DNA of 64,000 nt from NCBI GenBank assembly GCA_963514095.1, contig OY741284.1:10385335-10449334 (forward strand), given 5' to 3'. Below the pieces are notes generated by a model. That model was not told where the DNA came from. It saw only the letters and a list, made by a program, of their open reading frames with translations, and ran no database searches. This stretch comes from Eutrigla gurnardus. Lineage: Eukaryota > Chordata > Actinopteri > Perciformes > Triglidae. Numbering within the stretch: the first letter of the stretch is position 1; every line of letters starts with the position of its first letter. Position numbers and translations under genes: made by a program. Positions 49,450 through 63,285 of the stretch are shown here, piece after piece.

Positions 49450-49815
49450 CTCAGCGCGCATGCGCAGCCTCCCCTGAAAACCACATGCGTCTCCCCGCTC
49501 TGCTCTCTCCGGTGCCAAGGCGGAGAGAGATGCGCACACCGAGGACGCCGCCGCCGCAGCACAGCACCAAAAATGCGCACCGCTCCGAGCCGAGCCCGGC
49601 TGTAGCTTCACCTCCACACACCCGCCGACACAATGGGTCACAGGGAATATGGCTAACTTTGACACACTTTGCATGTCACGCGTTGTCCGGAGTGCAGCAC
49701 TGCCGCCGAGCGGAACAATAACACAGAGACTTGGGGGTGCTGGGGGTGGGTGGGAGGGGGGGGACCCTGATTGCAGTCATTTCTATCCCGGCTCCTCTCC
49801 CACTTTGCTTCTGAG
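49450..49815 (+). promoter_or_regulatory. tmtc2: CpG-rich promoter and leader of tmtc2 with NRF1-type site
   Basis: CpG density rises sharply from about 49440 to 49980 around the first coding exon. A perfect NRF1-type palindrome GCGCATGCGC lies at 49456-49465. An upstream open frame of 78 codons (49485-49721) precedes the main ATG. The transcription start is not visible, so whether the upstream frame is transcribed is unknown. Confidence 0.5.
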
Positions 49816-49898
49816 ATGATCACGGAGCTGGTGTGCACCGCCGTGGCCGTGGGTCTCTATCTGAACACGCTGGACGCGGATTTCTGCTACGATGACAG
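49816..49898 (+). CDS. tmtc2: TMTC2 first coding exon (rest of gene beyond window)
   Basis: First 27 codons plus two bases of an ER membrane protein of the TMTC family, which transfers O-mannose to cadherin-type domains and has TPR repeats. The exon reads MITELVCTAVAVGLYLNTL then DADFCYDD and stops at a GTAACA donor with two bases left over, so the next codon is split (AG plus one base). It matches the remembered human TMTC2 start MIAELVSSALGLALYLNTL, SADFCYDDS, including the first membrane segment. Position downstream of mettl25 in the same orientation agrees with human 12q21. No second exon (expected to continue with RAIKTNQDLLPETPW-like sequence) was found up to 64000, consistent with the very long first intron of this gene. 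Confidence 0.85.
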
Positions 49899-51100
49899 GT
49901 AACAACATCACCGCCATCCGCTGCTCCACTTGTCATCCGCTCGCGCTGCCTCCGCGCGGAGGAGGGGGGGGCGCTGCGCCCGCCCGCATGTTTGCTTTTG
50001 TCCGGAGCCTGTAATAAATCACCGCGTATTCATCGGCTCTAGTTGAAGCCCGCGAGTAGCGTTTTCTATTATGTTGCATGTTTTCTTTTAGAAACGCGGT
50101 TGACCCAGAGAGAGCGCGCATCACGTGGTGCGCGTCCAGCAGTAACGATAAGTTCAACACGTTGTGAAGTGAGTTCGGATGAAGCCGGTGACGAATCGGC
50201 GCCCCGAGGGAGTTCAAGCTCGTCCAAAACCGCCAGTTTTCATTTCGCAAACAGCTGAATAAACATGTCAACACTCTAGCGCTGTGAGGAGGAGAGAGGC
50301 ATGCTGGGGGAAAACTGACCTGATGGACAGTGATGATGAGGGGAAGGAAAATCATCAGAAGAAACTTAACTATTATATATAAAAAAAGCTTAATCTGAGG
50401 GGGGCAAGATGATAAAAGAGGAAAACATAAATGATGTTCTTCTTTGATAGTAAGAATACGTTTATGGCATTTGTCTTAAAATGATGAATCCATCATTACA
50501 ATAGTCGCCGATTATTTTCCTGTCCAGCAACTGATCGTCTCAGCTGTTAAACATGTATTTTTACACTAAATAATGTTTGTTTCCTGATTTTTCTCTTCTA
50601 CATTCCATACTTTCATCTCTCCGTTACTCTGGATGATAAGGAGTCACTAATACTCGACTACTGCATGCTGTGTTTCCCATCCGCTGTTACATGTGTGCCT
50701 GCCGGACATCTGTGCCTGTGAGAGTAATCTCCCTCCATGAGAAAGTTCAGCACCACAGCTGGTCCCCTTTTTAAAAAGGAGGAACTGGACAGGTAGTTCT
50801 TCACTGAACACACTGTATATGGGCATAAAGGGGGTTTTGGCTCCCGAAGCTAATATGAATTAATCTTCCGCTATCAAGTATTAAATCACAAGGTGAACTA
50901 CTAATATGAAAGGTATGCGGTGGATTTGTCTGCGGATTCAAAGAACGATCAGCGCACGGGTCGCCTCCCTCATTCGTCAGTGGGTTTTGCTGTCTGCTAA
51001 GCATCTCCAGACACCCCTCAAAGGTCAGAGATCGCCCCACTTTACTTTTCAGCACCATCGGTGACCCCTGTGTGTCTCGTACGTGAGCAAGACGGAGTGC

Positions 51101-51135
51101 GTGAGGAGGAGGAGGAGGAGGAGGAGGAGGAGGAG
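51101..51135. repeat. (GAG)n trinucleotide tract
   Basis: About eleven GAG/GGA units in tmtc2 intron 1. Confidence 0.9.
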
Positions 51136-51285
51136 AGGCAGTGGAGAAACAGGGTGGCGGTAGATATTGAGCTCGGCATGCCGTCTCCAGTTCCATCACA
51201 CCTCGACAAGCATCCCCGCAGAAGCGCCCAGCGGGGTCATTCATCCATCAGCCTCGTCTGCGACCGCGACACCACAAGGTTGTCG

Positions 51286-51311
51286 CAAAAAAAAAAAAAA
51301 AAAAAAAAAAA
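51286..51311. repeat. Poly-A tract
   Basis: Twenty-five or so consecutive A residues in tmtc2 intron 1, with no recognisable retrotransposed gene body directly upstream. Confidence 0.85.
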
Positions 51312-52921
51312 GGCCCCTTGGTGACAGATTACCCGCGGCGGTGCCCTGGCGGCTCGTACTCCATCCCCTCCAGTGAAAGTTCAGTGTCCACCGACGCCGC
51401 GTATCCATCAACGTCACCGCGGTAATTTACACTCTTGGGGGACGCACTCTGCCGTTTTGGCTCAGCAAGCCTCAGACGGAGGAGGTTGAATACCAATCAG
51501 AGGTCTGACCTTCCCTGGTCGTTCATCAAACGCCATCCTCTCTCTCCGGGGGTCAAGAGTCGCGTGCTCCCGCTCTCTCCCCCCTCTGGGATTAGAGGAG
51601 AGTTATGTGTAATAACGGATTGAAGTGGAGGTGCGTTGTGCTAATCATTCTGATCTGCAGCAGTCTAAAAAAAGATTGTCTCGCAAATTTCTCCATTTGT
51701 CTCTTTGTGCTGCCTCGCTATCTGACCTTTCACCCCCGTAATCAAATTCTCATCACCTGTGGCGGTCGGTTCTTAGCCTCCAAGACGAGATGGCGGAGCA
51801 GATCATTCTAAAGCGCTCCCAAACTCGTGGGGATGTTCTGTCCCCGGTCTGCTTTTTCAATCATGTCAAGTGTTTTTCCTGGGCACCGCTCAGGGCTCAG
51901 CCGAGCGCTCCTTTTTGGCCGCCGGCGCTCCCGATGAAAAGCCCCGGCGTGTGAAAGGACTACGTTTTTAACGGGAGCCGGGAGACGAGGCCCATTTTTT
52001 GATTCGGGGGGAAATAATCAAGACGTGACCTGCTGGTTTTAAGTTTCTCAGGTTTAAATGTGAATGTTTTATTATTTAAAAAAAAACAGGCTCTGTTGAT
52101 TGATTGCTTGAGAGTTGTATTTATAGATTGGAAAATATATTTACCATAAAGCCCCCCGGACTCTCCTTTGAATACTCATCATCGAGGCTTTAGACAGGTT
52201 AACAAATGAGACTCCCTGTGACGCTGACATTTCAGTGATATTGGTTTTTAACAACGCCTTTTTTTGACAAATCGGCCCAGTAATGGTTGTCTTTATGAGG
52301 GAGGCTTGGATATTATTGGCGAGAGGGACATTGTGAGATGAAATGCATCGCAAGTGGGCTTTCAGCATTCAGATGCATGTATCCCAAAAAGGTCTGTGAC
52401 CCCAATCACATCACAGCCCGTCTCTCTACAAAATGCATTACGGTCCCTCGGGGGATTTGTAGTGAAAACATCTTCCCTCTTTGTCTCAAGAGCAAAATCA
52501 TCTCAGGGATTTCATTGCTGGAACATTCCTTCTTTTAGAAATTCTCTTTCTTTCTCCACTTGAAATATCCTCACAGTTCAAAGTGAAAATATTTAAGAAC
52601 AATTAAATATGCCACACAAATGACGCATAGCAGAGCGACTGGAGAGAAGCGCCACAATGAAGACAGACGATCACAGAGGCGGTCGGTTGCAAACATCTGT
52701 TCCTTTTCGACTTCGGTTTCTGAGGTTAACCGATAAACGCATCAGTATGGGATCGTCTTTTTAAGAATCGCTCTTTCATCTCAGTTCAAACCTTAGTGCT
52801 AAGAGTTTAAGTGCTAATGATTCGCTGATGTTATTGGTGCGCACATTGTTTCATCCCCCGGATCACTGATAAATATTAATCAAGAGCATGAAACAAAAAA
52901 AGGTTTCACGTCTTTCTTTTT

Positions 52922-52925
52922 GTGC

Positions 52926-52956
<31 letters not shown>
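52922..52956. repeat. (GT)n microsatellite
   Basis: Roughly sixteen GT units with a CG interruption at the 5' end, mid-intron. Confidence 0.9.
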
Positions 52957-52958
<2 letters not shown>

Positions 52959-55900
52959 TGAGCTCAGTCAATAAGCAGCATTGTTGTGTGAGGAATGTCC
53001 ATGTGCTTGTATCAACCGAGATAAGAGGAGCGGTAAATTCAGTTTCAAGCAGGAGGCCAGTTTTCATTACACTGTTGTTTCTTTGCTTCTGACTTGAGAT
53101 TTATTGTAGGCTACCATTGTTGTGCTATGACCAGTGTTGTAAGATTATAACTCATTGAAGAAGTAATTTTATTACCCAGCTCAGGTAAAGCTGCCCTTCC
53201 ACAACTCGAAAGCCCAAAACACCCACATCTCCTGTATATTAGGAGTGTAACAACTCAGAAACCACAGAACCAAAAATGATGACTTCAGAAGCGGTAGACT
53301 ATCTAAAGTCCTTTTAAATTGGTAAAAAAAAACAAGCAGCAGCCACAAGCCAGCCAGACAGGTTATCTCAGAAGGGAACACAAGGGAATCTGGGCCGGTA
53401 TAAGACAGAGTGGATGATGAGGTTCATAAGGAGCAGGTGTGTAGTGGGTGGGGGAGCCAGGTGAGGGGGATGAGCTGATTGCAGGGCAGATGAGGGTAGT
53501 TAGTGATAGTCTATCAAAACCACCTTTTCTATACTCGGGTGTGAATTAAAAAAAAATCTAATTTAATTAAGAAATTTGAGGTAGAATGTGCTGGTCATTG
53601 TCACTTTAGACGATATAATTGTGTGTCACAGTGCCTCGATATACAATTTAATCTCAATATGGTTGAAAGGAGATGAATTATCCCATTGAATTATCATAAA
53701 GATACATAAAGATCTCCCAATCCCTATTCTAAACTGTGTTTGGATCACGGTTGTCACGTTAAATTTGTAGGCCCATCAAACAGTTGCATGTGTATGTTTG
53801 ATGGTGTTCCATCAGAAGGACCCGCCTCCTGATGTTCATTACTTAATACTCTAAATCGTTATCTCTTACGGGCTGGCGCTCCCAAGGTCCTCTGCTGCGG
53901 TAAAGGTTGCCAGGAATTTTCGTGCCTCGAGTGGAATAATTATCTAAAACATGTGCCCCAGTTGTGTAGCTGCTGTTCAAAGTTACAGCGTGCGCTCGGA
54001 GCAGATAAATATTGAGGGAAGATGTGGGCTAACGAAAACGAGTGAGAAAACCTCTCTGACTGCGCCGGAAGTAACACGGTCGAGGTGAAAAGGCTCGTCT
54101 GTCGGGAGGGAATTTTCACTGTCAGCGTTTCAGGGACGAGCAACGCCGCCTACAGCGAATGAAAGCGAACAATGTGGCGAGTGGAACCGATGAAAAACGC
54201 GGTAATCTGAGACGGTTTTGAGGCTTTTATCCACATTTGCGGACTTGCGTTAAGTGTTTTTGAGGAGAAAAACAGGCAAACCTCTTGAAACGTGTGGTTT
54301 GGTGGTGAGGGGAAATAGATTTTGCAATCTTATGAACTTATCCAACGTATTTCAGCATTAACATTACTTTGCTCATGAGTCGCCCCCTCAGATTCAGTGG
54401 TGGAGGGATTGAGCTATTAGTCAAACAATAGGAAGGCGGGAGCAAAGAGTCTCATTCTGATTACTAACAGATTTAAGTCACGAAAGCACTTAGTGGTCGA
54501 CTGTGCAGATGCTGCGGCTTCAAAACTGTTTTAAAGCCACAAATGAAGGCTTGAACACAATATGTTGAACAGGGTGAATCATAATTTCTCTTTGGGTTTT
54601 GGGCAAAGAAATGGCAGAGCATGAGGATGAAATATTTAAACCTATCTTGTTTGCTGGGATATGCGCCAGCTTTTTGCAATCCTGAAAGGGAGAAAAACAG
54701 TCTTCTGGTGAACAAAAAGAGCTTGCATGGCTTGTTCTTCATAATGAAAGGGGAGGAAGGCATGCACACGGCGGATTCGGTTTTATGAGAGACATTTATG
54801 AAAAGTTGCCAGCCGAGGGTCAGAGTTGAGTAACTTCCGAGTACCCTTGAGCTGCGCAAGGTTCCTCGGAGTAATATTGTGTTCTTAATTGTTAAAAGGG
54901 CATTTTTTTTATAACCTTCTACTTAAATACAACAAATTTTAATACTCGATACCACCCTCGCCTCTCGAACCACAGCTCCGACTTGGAGAAGAGATTGGGT
55001 GGGTTTATTTTTAGGTCGCCCCTCCCCCCACCGGGTGCCAAGCGACGCCAGGCGAGGCTGCTGCTCACCCTTGGCTGCCCCAAGTGTTTCGCGGGCCGCA
55101 GTCGACCCGCCCGTCTGCCAAGACGCTGGCCAAACCTCAGTCCCACCAGCCGTACACACCATATGTGGTAACCAAAAACAGTGGTCTCCAGGGACAACAA
55201 GGGCTCACAAGTTCGCCACCGCCTCGCAAGGTATACACGCCAAAGCCACAGATTTGTCATGTAACCTCCGTGCTAGATTTTGGAGGAAGGAACCACAAAC
55301 CGTAGATAACGGGATGAAAACACAGTGTCACAAGTTCCTTATCTGGCCCGGCGCATTGGGCGTCCGTCATGCTCTTCACTAACCGAGAGCCTTCATAACT
55401 GTTCCGCAGCAAACGGTTTCAATTTCTACCTCAGCGCACTCAACTGGCTTTGTAAGCAAAGCTCCTTTCTGCGGCGTTAGATTACCCTTGAAGGTTGGCA
55501 TCCACTCTCTCTCTTTAAACTACAAGGTGGACCTCTGAAGTGACTTACAGCAGTTGTGGCGAAATACAAAACCCAACCCGAGCTGGGGATCACACGAATC
55601 GCAAGCGCTTACCCTTACTACCTTTTTGTAATCAATAGCCATTGAGTATCGCCTTTCAGTGACGGGGGAGGTTTTTTTGTCTGCCTCCCAGAACAGCTGT
55701 CAGGACAGAAAATCAAACATGGGGTTTTCTTATTCCGCTGCACTTGATGAAGCGCTCACATTTCAGATCTGACTGTTTAAAGCCCTGCAGAGTGAAGTCA
55801 GACTTTCATCAGCCAGTGACATTAAGAATCTGAAGAGGTCTGTAGGTGCACATGGAGCGGTTTGTCTTTCTCATGTCGGCCTTTCCTTACTGATGGTGAA

Positions 55901-56469
55901 GCTGTCAGTCGTCGATGGTGTAAACGATATCAGGATGATGGAACCGCTGTCGCCACATTTGCTGGTTTTCCGACCCAGTTGGGTTAGTTTTTATTTAATT
56001 GGGCGGGTGGTTTTGGGCGGGCTACTCATGTACCGCTTTCCTCCACTTTCCACAAAACGTTAAGACATTTTTCCCCAATAAATCGTCCCCTCCACTCACC
56101 CCTGTAGTGGGATTGTGGTATGAGAGAAAGACTGAGGCTCAGCTCGACACCAAATGACTGATGACCTTAAAAAAAAAAGAAAAAGTAAATTCAGTGTATT
56201 ACAACTAAATGGAAATGTTATGTCGTGTTCTAATTATTTTTCTGGCATAGATTTTATGATGAAATACTAATAAAAGCTTACATCTGTCTTCATAAAGCGT
56301 TACGTTAAACTGAACATTGAATGTTTGTCTTCAAGACTGGTTTTGGGTTGAGAACAAAATCACCAGGAATGTGATCTAAAATGGTTAAAACATATTTCAT
56401 TGAAACTCAACTTACAACTGATTAAACAGGACCGAAAAATGATAGGACAGATGCAATTTGAAAAAATGC

Positions 56470-56600
56470 AATTTGTTGTTGATTTGTTAGTTTCTCCCTG
56501 TTTCCCAACTTCATGCTAAGCTAAGCTAACCACCTGCTGGTTGTGGCTTTATGTGGACCTTACAGACATGACAGTGATAACTGTCGGGTGGAATAAATAA
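56470..56600. repeat. Dispersed percomorph repeat (ATGCTAAGCTAAGCTAAC family)
   Basis: TTTCCCAACTTCATGCTAAG leads into CTAAGCTAACCACCTGCTGG and the TTACAGACATGACAGTGATA block. This is the reverse orientation of the TTAGCATAAAGACTGG element. Confidence 0.7.
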
Positions 56601-58939
56601 ATAGAAAAAATCAAAAAAGAATAAAAAAAATACCAGTTCCTTGAATCTTCCTCACACATACCGTAGTCAGCATTTAGCAAATAAAGGCCCCAATGCAAAA
56701 TCCAGCCTTTTGGACTCGTCACACTTTGGAAAACACATAAACTGTGCACATAATGACTGCTTGATGTGTTTTTGTTTAGCAAAACACCTTTTGCATGACA
56801 AACACCTAGAATATGATGAGGAAGAAATTGTGTGTGAACTCCCATTCATCTCAGCGTGGGATCCTGACCGCCGCGCTGGGCCTTAATTATAATTTAAGTA
56901 CCAGTAGCTTCACAAAAAAAACCGATTCATTAGCTTGGCAACCCCGGTACTGAACCCTAACCGAGCACTGCACACGCCCGTTCCGGTTTCACGCATGGCC
57001 ACTCCGGCTCACTCTTGTAAAACACACTAATATGCATAAGGATTTCTGGGTCAGAACGGGGCCAACGGTGTGTGGGGGTAAAACCGGCTTGTGCTTCTCA
57101 CCTCGTAAAAACCTGAGAGGGGGGGAGGGGGGAGGGAGAGAGTTGATGTGAAGGCTTGAGGGATTTAAGATTCAGGAGAGATCAGATAACAGCCCTGGTA
57201 CCTTTGACTCAAGGGCACCGTTATGGCGTTTGGCGTGGAGATGTAGGAATGAAGTGATTATGCAGGAAGCTCCGTCGCTCAAGTGCGCTACAGTTGGTGT
57301 TTGTTTGCCTCCGACGACATCGGAGACTTCCTGAAGGCAAAAACCCATAGTAGGTCATGAAAGGGTTCTGGGATTATAGATGGATCTGCTGTAATATATC
57401 TCTAAATGTAGGATGGTATCTTCCAAAAAAGAATTTCTTTCTCATTCTATTCACACTTTCTGGACGTATCTTTTGTACGAGGGGAAGTTTGTATTTCATG
57501 AGCATCCACATGATTTATTTTGCGGCAGGAGATAGCCTTTCTCCGTTTCCTGTTTCCTCCTGATAAGAGCCTAAAAGCGCAGAACCTCGCCAGATAAGAC
57601 AGATAGAGGAAGTGTCTGTGCCGCTGAGAGGTTTTCTCTTTGTGTCACGACAGATGGCTATTTAGAGGAGCGATGACACGACTCGTGTTAGCGATGATTA
57701 TAGGTAGTTGGAAATAGATTTGTGCTCAATTTTTTCTTTTTGGGGAATCTGAATGGCTTTGATGCTAAACTGCTCACAGTTGGAATTATAATGGTAGCTT
57801 CCCGCCTCTTCATGTGGCCACAGATTTTTGGTTTGGTGGCTCAGCAGCTAATTATTCTCCGTTTAGAACCCTAACGCGCGCCATCCTTCAAATGATCTGT
57901 CCTCCCTCATTATCCAGGCAGGAACGGGAAGCATTTTAGCCCATCTTCCCATCCTGATGTACTGCCCATTTAAGCATTGCTCAATAATCCGCTCACTTAT
58001 CTCACAGAGGGGGGAAGCGGAGCTCCTCATTCCTGCACAGTTAGTCCCAGTAGCTGGTTTCTCAGGTACTCCGGGAGCTTTCTGGAGATAAGGCCAATCG
58101 CTGTTTAAGTAAACACGATGCCCCTGACTGTGAGAAACCCACGGTGAGAGTCATCTTTGATAAAGGGGAGAAATCTGCATTTGAAAATGGCTGTTTTCCT
58201 GCCTCAGTCAGCCCAGAGATAACCCAGCCATTCATTCATTCATATTCATGGATCAATGGCTGTGGGACGGGGCTGGTTGTTGTGCTTTCATGATCAGCTA
58301 GCTGCAATTTATTTTTGATGTTTCGGCTCCCGGCACCACTCCAGTTTCATCCCCGTCACAGTTTACCCTTTCAATTTATTATTATTTTTATCATTTAATC
58401 TGGTGGATTTTTTACTGAAGGTCACTGAATTATGCATGTCTGGCTTCGGATGAGAACACGGCCGGTTCTTATGAGCCCGGTGTTGCATTTTCCTTTTCAT
58501 TTTGAGATTGGTTGACCCGTGTCCTTCTTTATTATGTGAACATCTGACGGCGCCATCCTGATGTAGATTGGTATCTCTGCTCTGTAGCCATGGCAATCAG
58601 ACAAATCAGGAGGTCACCACTGAATGCGATGGTGCCGGCTCATCCAGCCTGGTGCCTTTCATAAAAAAAATCCACAAAGACATTTCACCCCAAGGCTTGC
58701 TCATTACCGTGATACCACATCCAGTCAATCCATTACCGAGGTGGCTGAACATTACGATTTAATCTACAGTCTGTGGCCTCACTATTCGTTTTCCCTGCTA
58801 TGACCAGCAGCATAACTACTGATAGCGTTATCAGAGAGACAAACCACGTGACGTCCCAGCAGACAGGAAAGATGCATGCCGAGACGCATGCTACCTTTTC
58901 TAATATGGAGAGACGGCCTGATAGTGTGGCAATACATCC

Positions 58940-59270
58940 GTTGAAGGGAAATTCCGGGAAAAGGTTGACATTTGGGAGAAATGTTCTGTTTTATCCTCAT
59001 AGATTAACACCACTCTCATGTCTTGCGAAATATGAAGCCACTGCCGCTAGCTAACTTAGCTTAGCACAAAGACTGGACGATGGTGAAACTGCTACTAGCC
59101 CATCTAATGGTCATCAAGATCAGATCAGATCTGGCTTGGACAAAAATAATAATGGAAAAGCATCAATTCCCTGTTTGTGTTTTTCCACTTTTTGTATGGA
59201 TTATATGTATGGATGTCCCGCTCTTTCCGGCCAATGCTAAGCTAAGCTAACTGGCTGTTAAATCTTTGTT
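58940..59270. repeat. Dispersed percomorph repeat, two inverted arms
   Basis: One arm reads ACACCACTCTCATGTCTTGC with TAGCTTAGCACAAAGACTGG (up to about 59077). An opposing arm lies at 59233-59258 (AATGCTAAGCTAAGCTAACT). Both belong to the TTAGCATAAAGACTGG family in opposite orientations. Confidence 0.65.
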
Positions 59271-61334
59271 TCAACATAACCCAAGTCCCTTTTGTTAACT
59301 GGTGGAGGAAGTGTTCTTTCCATCAGGGCTCTCTATAGCTGAGAATAATACATTAAAGAACAAAAGGAACAACTTGGCTTCAATCACTCGTAACCCAGTC
59401 GTCCGTAGAAAAGCCATGACGTTGTAGCATGACATCATGTCTGCTTGTCCCTCCAGTCCATCTCAGAGGGGAATATGGTGCTTTTATGATGTTACACGAT
59501 GCGTTTTATGGATTCATAATGGAGTTTCCTGCAGCATTTTAAACAAAGCCATATATTTTGGAACCCCTGCTGATAGTTTGACAAACTTAGATTATATAAA
59601 ACCTCCTGCAGGGAATTACATCTGACAGATTTTTTATTAATACACTGGACTTGGTCTCATAATTTATACGCTAGGATTATTTGCACTTTGCTTTAAGTTA
59701 AAGTAACTTTGAATTGCTTTAGCCAACGTTTGCTTTGTCCTAAGCTCAGGGTCAAATGGATGGGGTTCGACTTCATTGGTTCCAATGTGAGAGTCGAGTT
59801 CAGGCAAATGGTTTCGTTGTACCAGCCGTGTTCAACAGATCACAGATCAGAATGTGAAAAGATCGTAGATAATTAGCACAGATCCTTGAAAAGAAGACAG
59901 ATTTGGTTTGGGCTGGCCCCCGTGGTACCCCTCTATAGCTACAGTTCCTCTCCGGCTAATGCTGGAATGTGACAACTGGTCACGGCAGAAGAAAGGAGGG
60001 CCTATTCCGGATTGGATACAGTTCTGTGCGGCCTGTTAGTGCGGCATACTTGGCCATTACAAACGCTGCATGTGAATCCTGACCACTTGAAGCCGTTGGA
60101 GCGGAAAGAAGCTTTGCTGCTCCTGAGTGCAACACTGAAGGCTGTTTTCTACTTCAACTTCACACCCAACATAAAGACATAAATCCTCTACATTCTCAAA
60201 ATAGCTGATTTAAAGCGGCGGAGTATTAAAGTATTTTTTTTTTCCTAATCAGACACAGAAGGCTTTCATGCAGAAACAGAATGTCGCTTTGTTTCTCTAG
60301 CTGCTCCCTTCTTGGCAGCGCTGCAACATCCAGATCCTCCACCGGCTCCGTGATTTGTCATCAGCAATTAAAGTTGTCCTCATTATAATCTCCTCAGCAG
60401 ATCAAAAATGATCCAGTTCCTCAAAGGGACGCCGAACGGAACGGACGCGTGCCACTAAATAAGGACTCTTCATATTCACATTTGACGAGCCTTCAGTAAA
60501 AGTACTGTTTAGTTAGTGGTGTAATATTTATTCTGGTGTGCTACTTTTATAGCAGAACAAGTATCAGGGGAACACAAAAAGTTCAGCACTTCCAAGTTTT
60601 CGGGACCTGATACCAATAGTTTTGGTGCAGAGTGGAGAAAAGCAACCCAGCTAGGCGGTGCCAAAGTCTGTCATGCTGTTGTTCCCAGTGAATAAAGTGG
60701 GGCCCGCAACACTCCGGAGGGGGTATAGGTGGGTATCGTTGATGCAGTGTGTCCACATCTGGTGCTCCACAAGTGTGGGAGTAAATTGGAACACGTGCGC
60801 ATGCAAATTATACGGCCGGACTGATACGAAAAGTGAGCAGAGAACATCGGCTGTCCTTTCTGAGCCGTGACCCGCCAGGCTCCATCAACATTCACCTATT
60901 CCCCGTTGAGAAAAATCAATTCCAGGCAGCGTATTTGTCCTCGGTGTTAATGCCTCCCCCCATTTGAATTCAAGTGTGAAAGTAGGGGTTTCCATAATGA
61001 TGAGAGTAGGTGGCTGGGGGTGCCTGTTTTTATAGGTTACTGTGCCAACAGCAGCAGCTTCTCTGGAACTAGGCCAGTGGAATTGATTGTAGAGGCAGAA
61101 GGTGAGATGCATTAAAGAGGTAAGGGAAATGGGAATAAGGGAATAGGAGGTGCACCTGGTTTGAAAAAAAAAATACATGATCACATGCTGGTGATAGTGA
61201 GGTACAGTAGTCATGCTGCAGGAGGTTATAGTGACCTCTGGAGAATATTTGGACTGGTGAAATGAATGAATGAGAAGTAGTATAAAATGAGTTTGAATTC
61301 ATTCAAATGCATGTAGCCTGACCCCAAACTGTCT

Positions 61335-61971
61335 GAAACAACTCGAACAGTAATAATTAGTGTCATCTAGGTTATTTCAGTCTCCAAATTTCCGAGAAGG
61401 AAATCCTAAAAAAAAGTAATATCCAAGACATTTTATAGGGAAATTACAGGTGTAATTCTGGCATACTTTATTTTAATAATTCCATTTTAAATGATTTCCC
61501 TCCCTATTCAAATATGAGTGGGAATTTTTAATCAAAAGTAGCCTCCCTCTTGTTCATTTTTGCATTTTATAGTTAGATAGTCCCCAGCAAAATAGCATCA
61601 TTTTGCATAAATTCCTGTGGAAGCAGAAATGTCGTATCGGCGGCAGAAACGACTCGAACAGTAATAATTAGTGTCATCTAGGTTATTTCAGTCTCCAAAT
61701 TTCCGAGAAGGAAATCCCAAAAAAAGTAATATCCAAGACATTTTATAGGGAAACTACAGGTGTAATTCTGGCATACTTTATTTTAATAATTCCATTTTAA
61801 ATGATTTCCCCCCCTATTCAAATATGAGTGGCGATTTTTAATCAAAAGTAGCATCCCTCTTGCTCATTTTTGCATGTTATAGTTAGATAGTCAAATCAAA
61901 TTAGGTCCCCAGCAAAATAGCATAATTTTGCATAAATTCCTGTGGATGCAGAAATGTCGTATCGGCGGCAG
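61335..61971. repeat. Tandem direct duplication, 311-bp and 326-bp copies, in tmtc2 intron 1
   Basis: The segment beginning GAAACAACTCGAACAGTAAT at 61335 recurs from 61646 (GAAACGACTCGAACAGTAAT). Copies differ by a few substitutions, one A in an A-run, and a 15-bp insertion after GTTAGATAG in the second copy (near 61891). Both end with GTCGTATCGGCGGCAG. The high similarity indicates a recent duplication. Confidence 0.9.
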
Positions 61972-63285
61972 CGTCGTCTGTCTGGCATTTTTTTTAAATC
62001 ATATCATCAGCGCACACACAGCTGTGATTGATGCATTGTTTGGCACGGTCGGAAAAACAGCACTCAATTCGCTTTTAATCAAGCATCACATTTATCACCG
62101 TGGATGCAGGCGACTCGGGGAGGCCGCCCTAATTACCCGTCCGCACTCAGACACCGTAATCAACTGTCGGGAGCCGTACTCGATGCAGCATTTGGACAGG
62201 CTGCTCGTTTTGTTTTCTTGCAACGTGTCTTTTTGGTTGGATCCCAGCTGTGGGACGGATGAATGGAGGGTGTTGAAGTTGGCCACTGTTTTACTGATAA
62301 GACCTAGATGTGTCGGAAAGCCGAGGGTTTTTAGAAACCCTATAAAACTCAGCGTCCAGTGCTCCTGGATATTGGCTCATTTAAATGCGAATGTGGTTGG
62401 GCGCGGTACAACGCTGTAGGCATATGGCGTATTTATTGGGTGAGGGGGTTTTAAAAATACCTATGAATGTCACATTAAGAAGTCCTATCTTAATGTGTGA
62501 GGGAGAACACAAAACCGTAAATGAGAGGCTTTTTTCCGAAGGCGTTCCCGGTGGTCTTCGGGGTGTTCGTGGAGGTGTGAAACTGAGATTTTACTGTCTC
62601 AAGCGTTCCAATTCTATCGCATTCGCACATATTGCTGCTTAGTTAGAGTGCAAATCCTCCAGCGGCACGTCTGCTTGGGAGCTTGCTTCAACAAGCTGCT
62701 TTTTCTGAAAGGAAAAACAGTCACTAAGAGTTCTTGCACATCTGTATGTTCATTGCATAAAAACTCGATTAATTCCGGAGCTCTTTTTGAGGCGTGCATT
62801 TTGACCCCTCGATTCCCAACCCGGTCTTTCCTTTTGTTGGTCTGATATGTTTATGCCCCAGGGAGAGAGCATTAGTTTTATTAGCCATTGATTTCCCATA
62901 GCCTTCCCCCTGATGCGGGCCGAGGATTCATCACAGCCTTTTTATTGACACCATCAGTCAGGGGACGCTGCGGTGGGATCGGCCTCCATTTCAGCTGAGG
63001 TGGCAGCGGTGGCATTGTCGTTAGATCGCCTCTGTTTTGTGCAAGCGGCTAATGGGAAGTAATGAATCAATCACTTAGAGGGAGATAAAGGCTGCGATCG
63101 ATGTGCTGAAAAATAGATGAAGGAGTCGTTGCGCTCGATGATTGGGTTCATAGTGTTTTAAGAAATGTCTATGGAAGATCAACTCTGTTTGCACACATGA
63201 AGGTTTTAAACCGATTCTAATATCAGTTGATCAGACGCAATATGAAATTGCTCATCGTGAAAATAAGAGTTAATGAAACTAGAGG

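Noticed and set aside
61335..61971. CRISPR-like direct repeats
   Set aside because: Only two long copies with no spacers, in vertebrate DNA.
61928..62419. 163-codon open frame in tmtc2 intron
   Set aside because: It starts in the 311-bp duplication, shows no domain and has no splice or promoter context.
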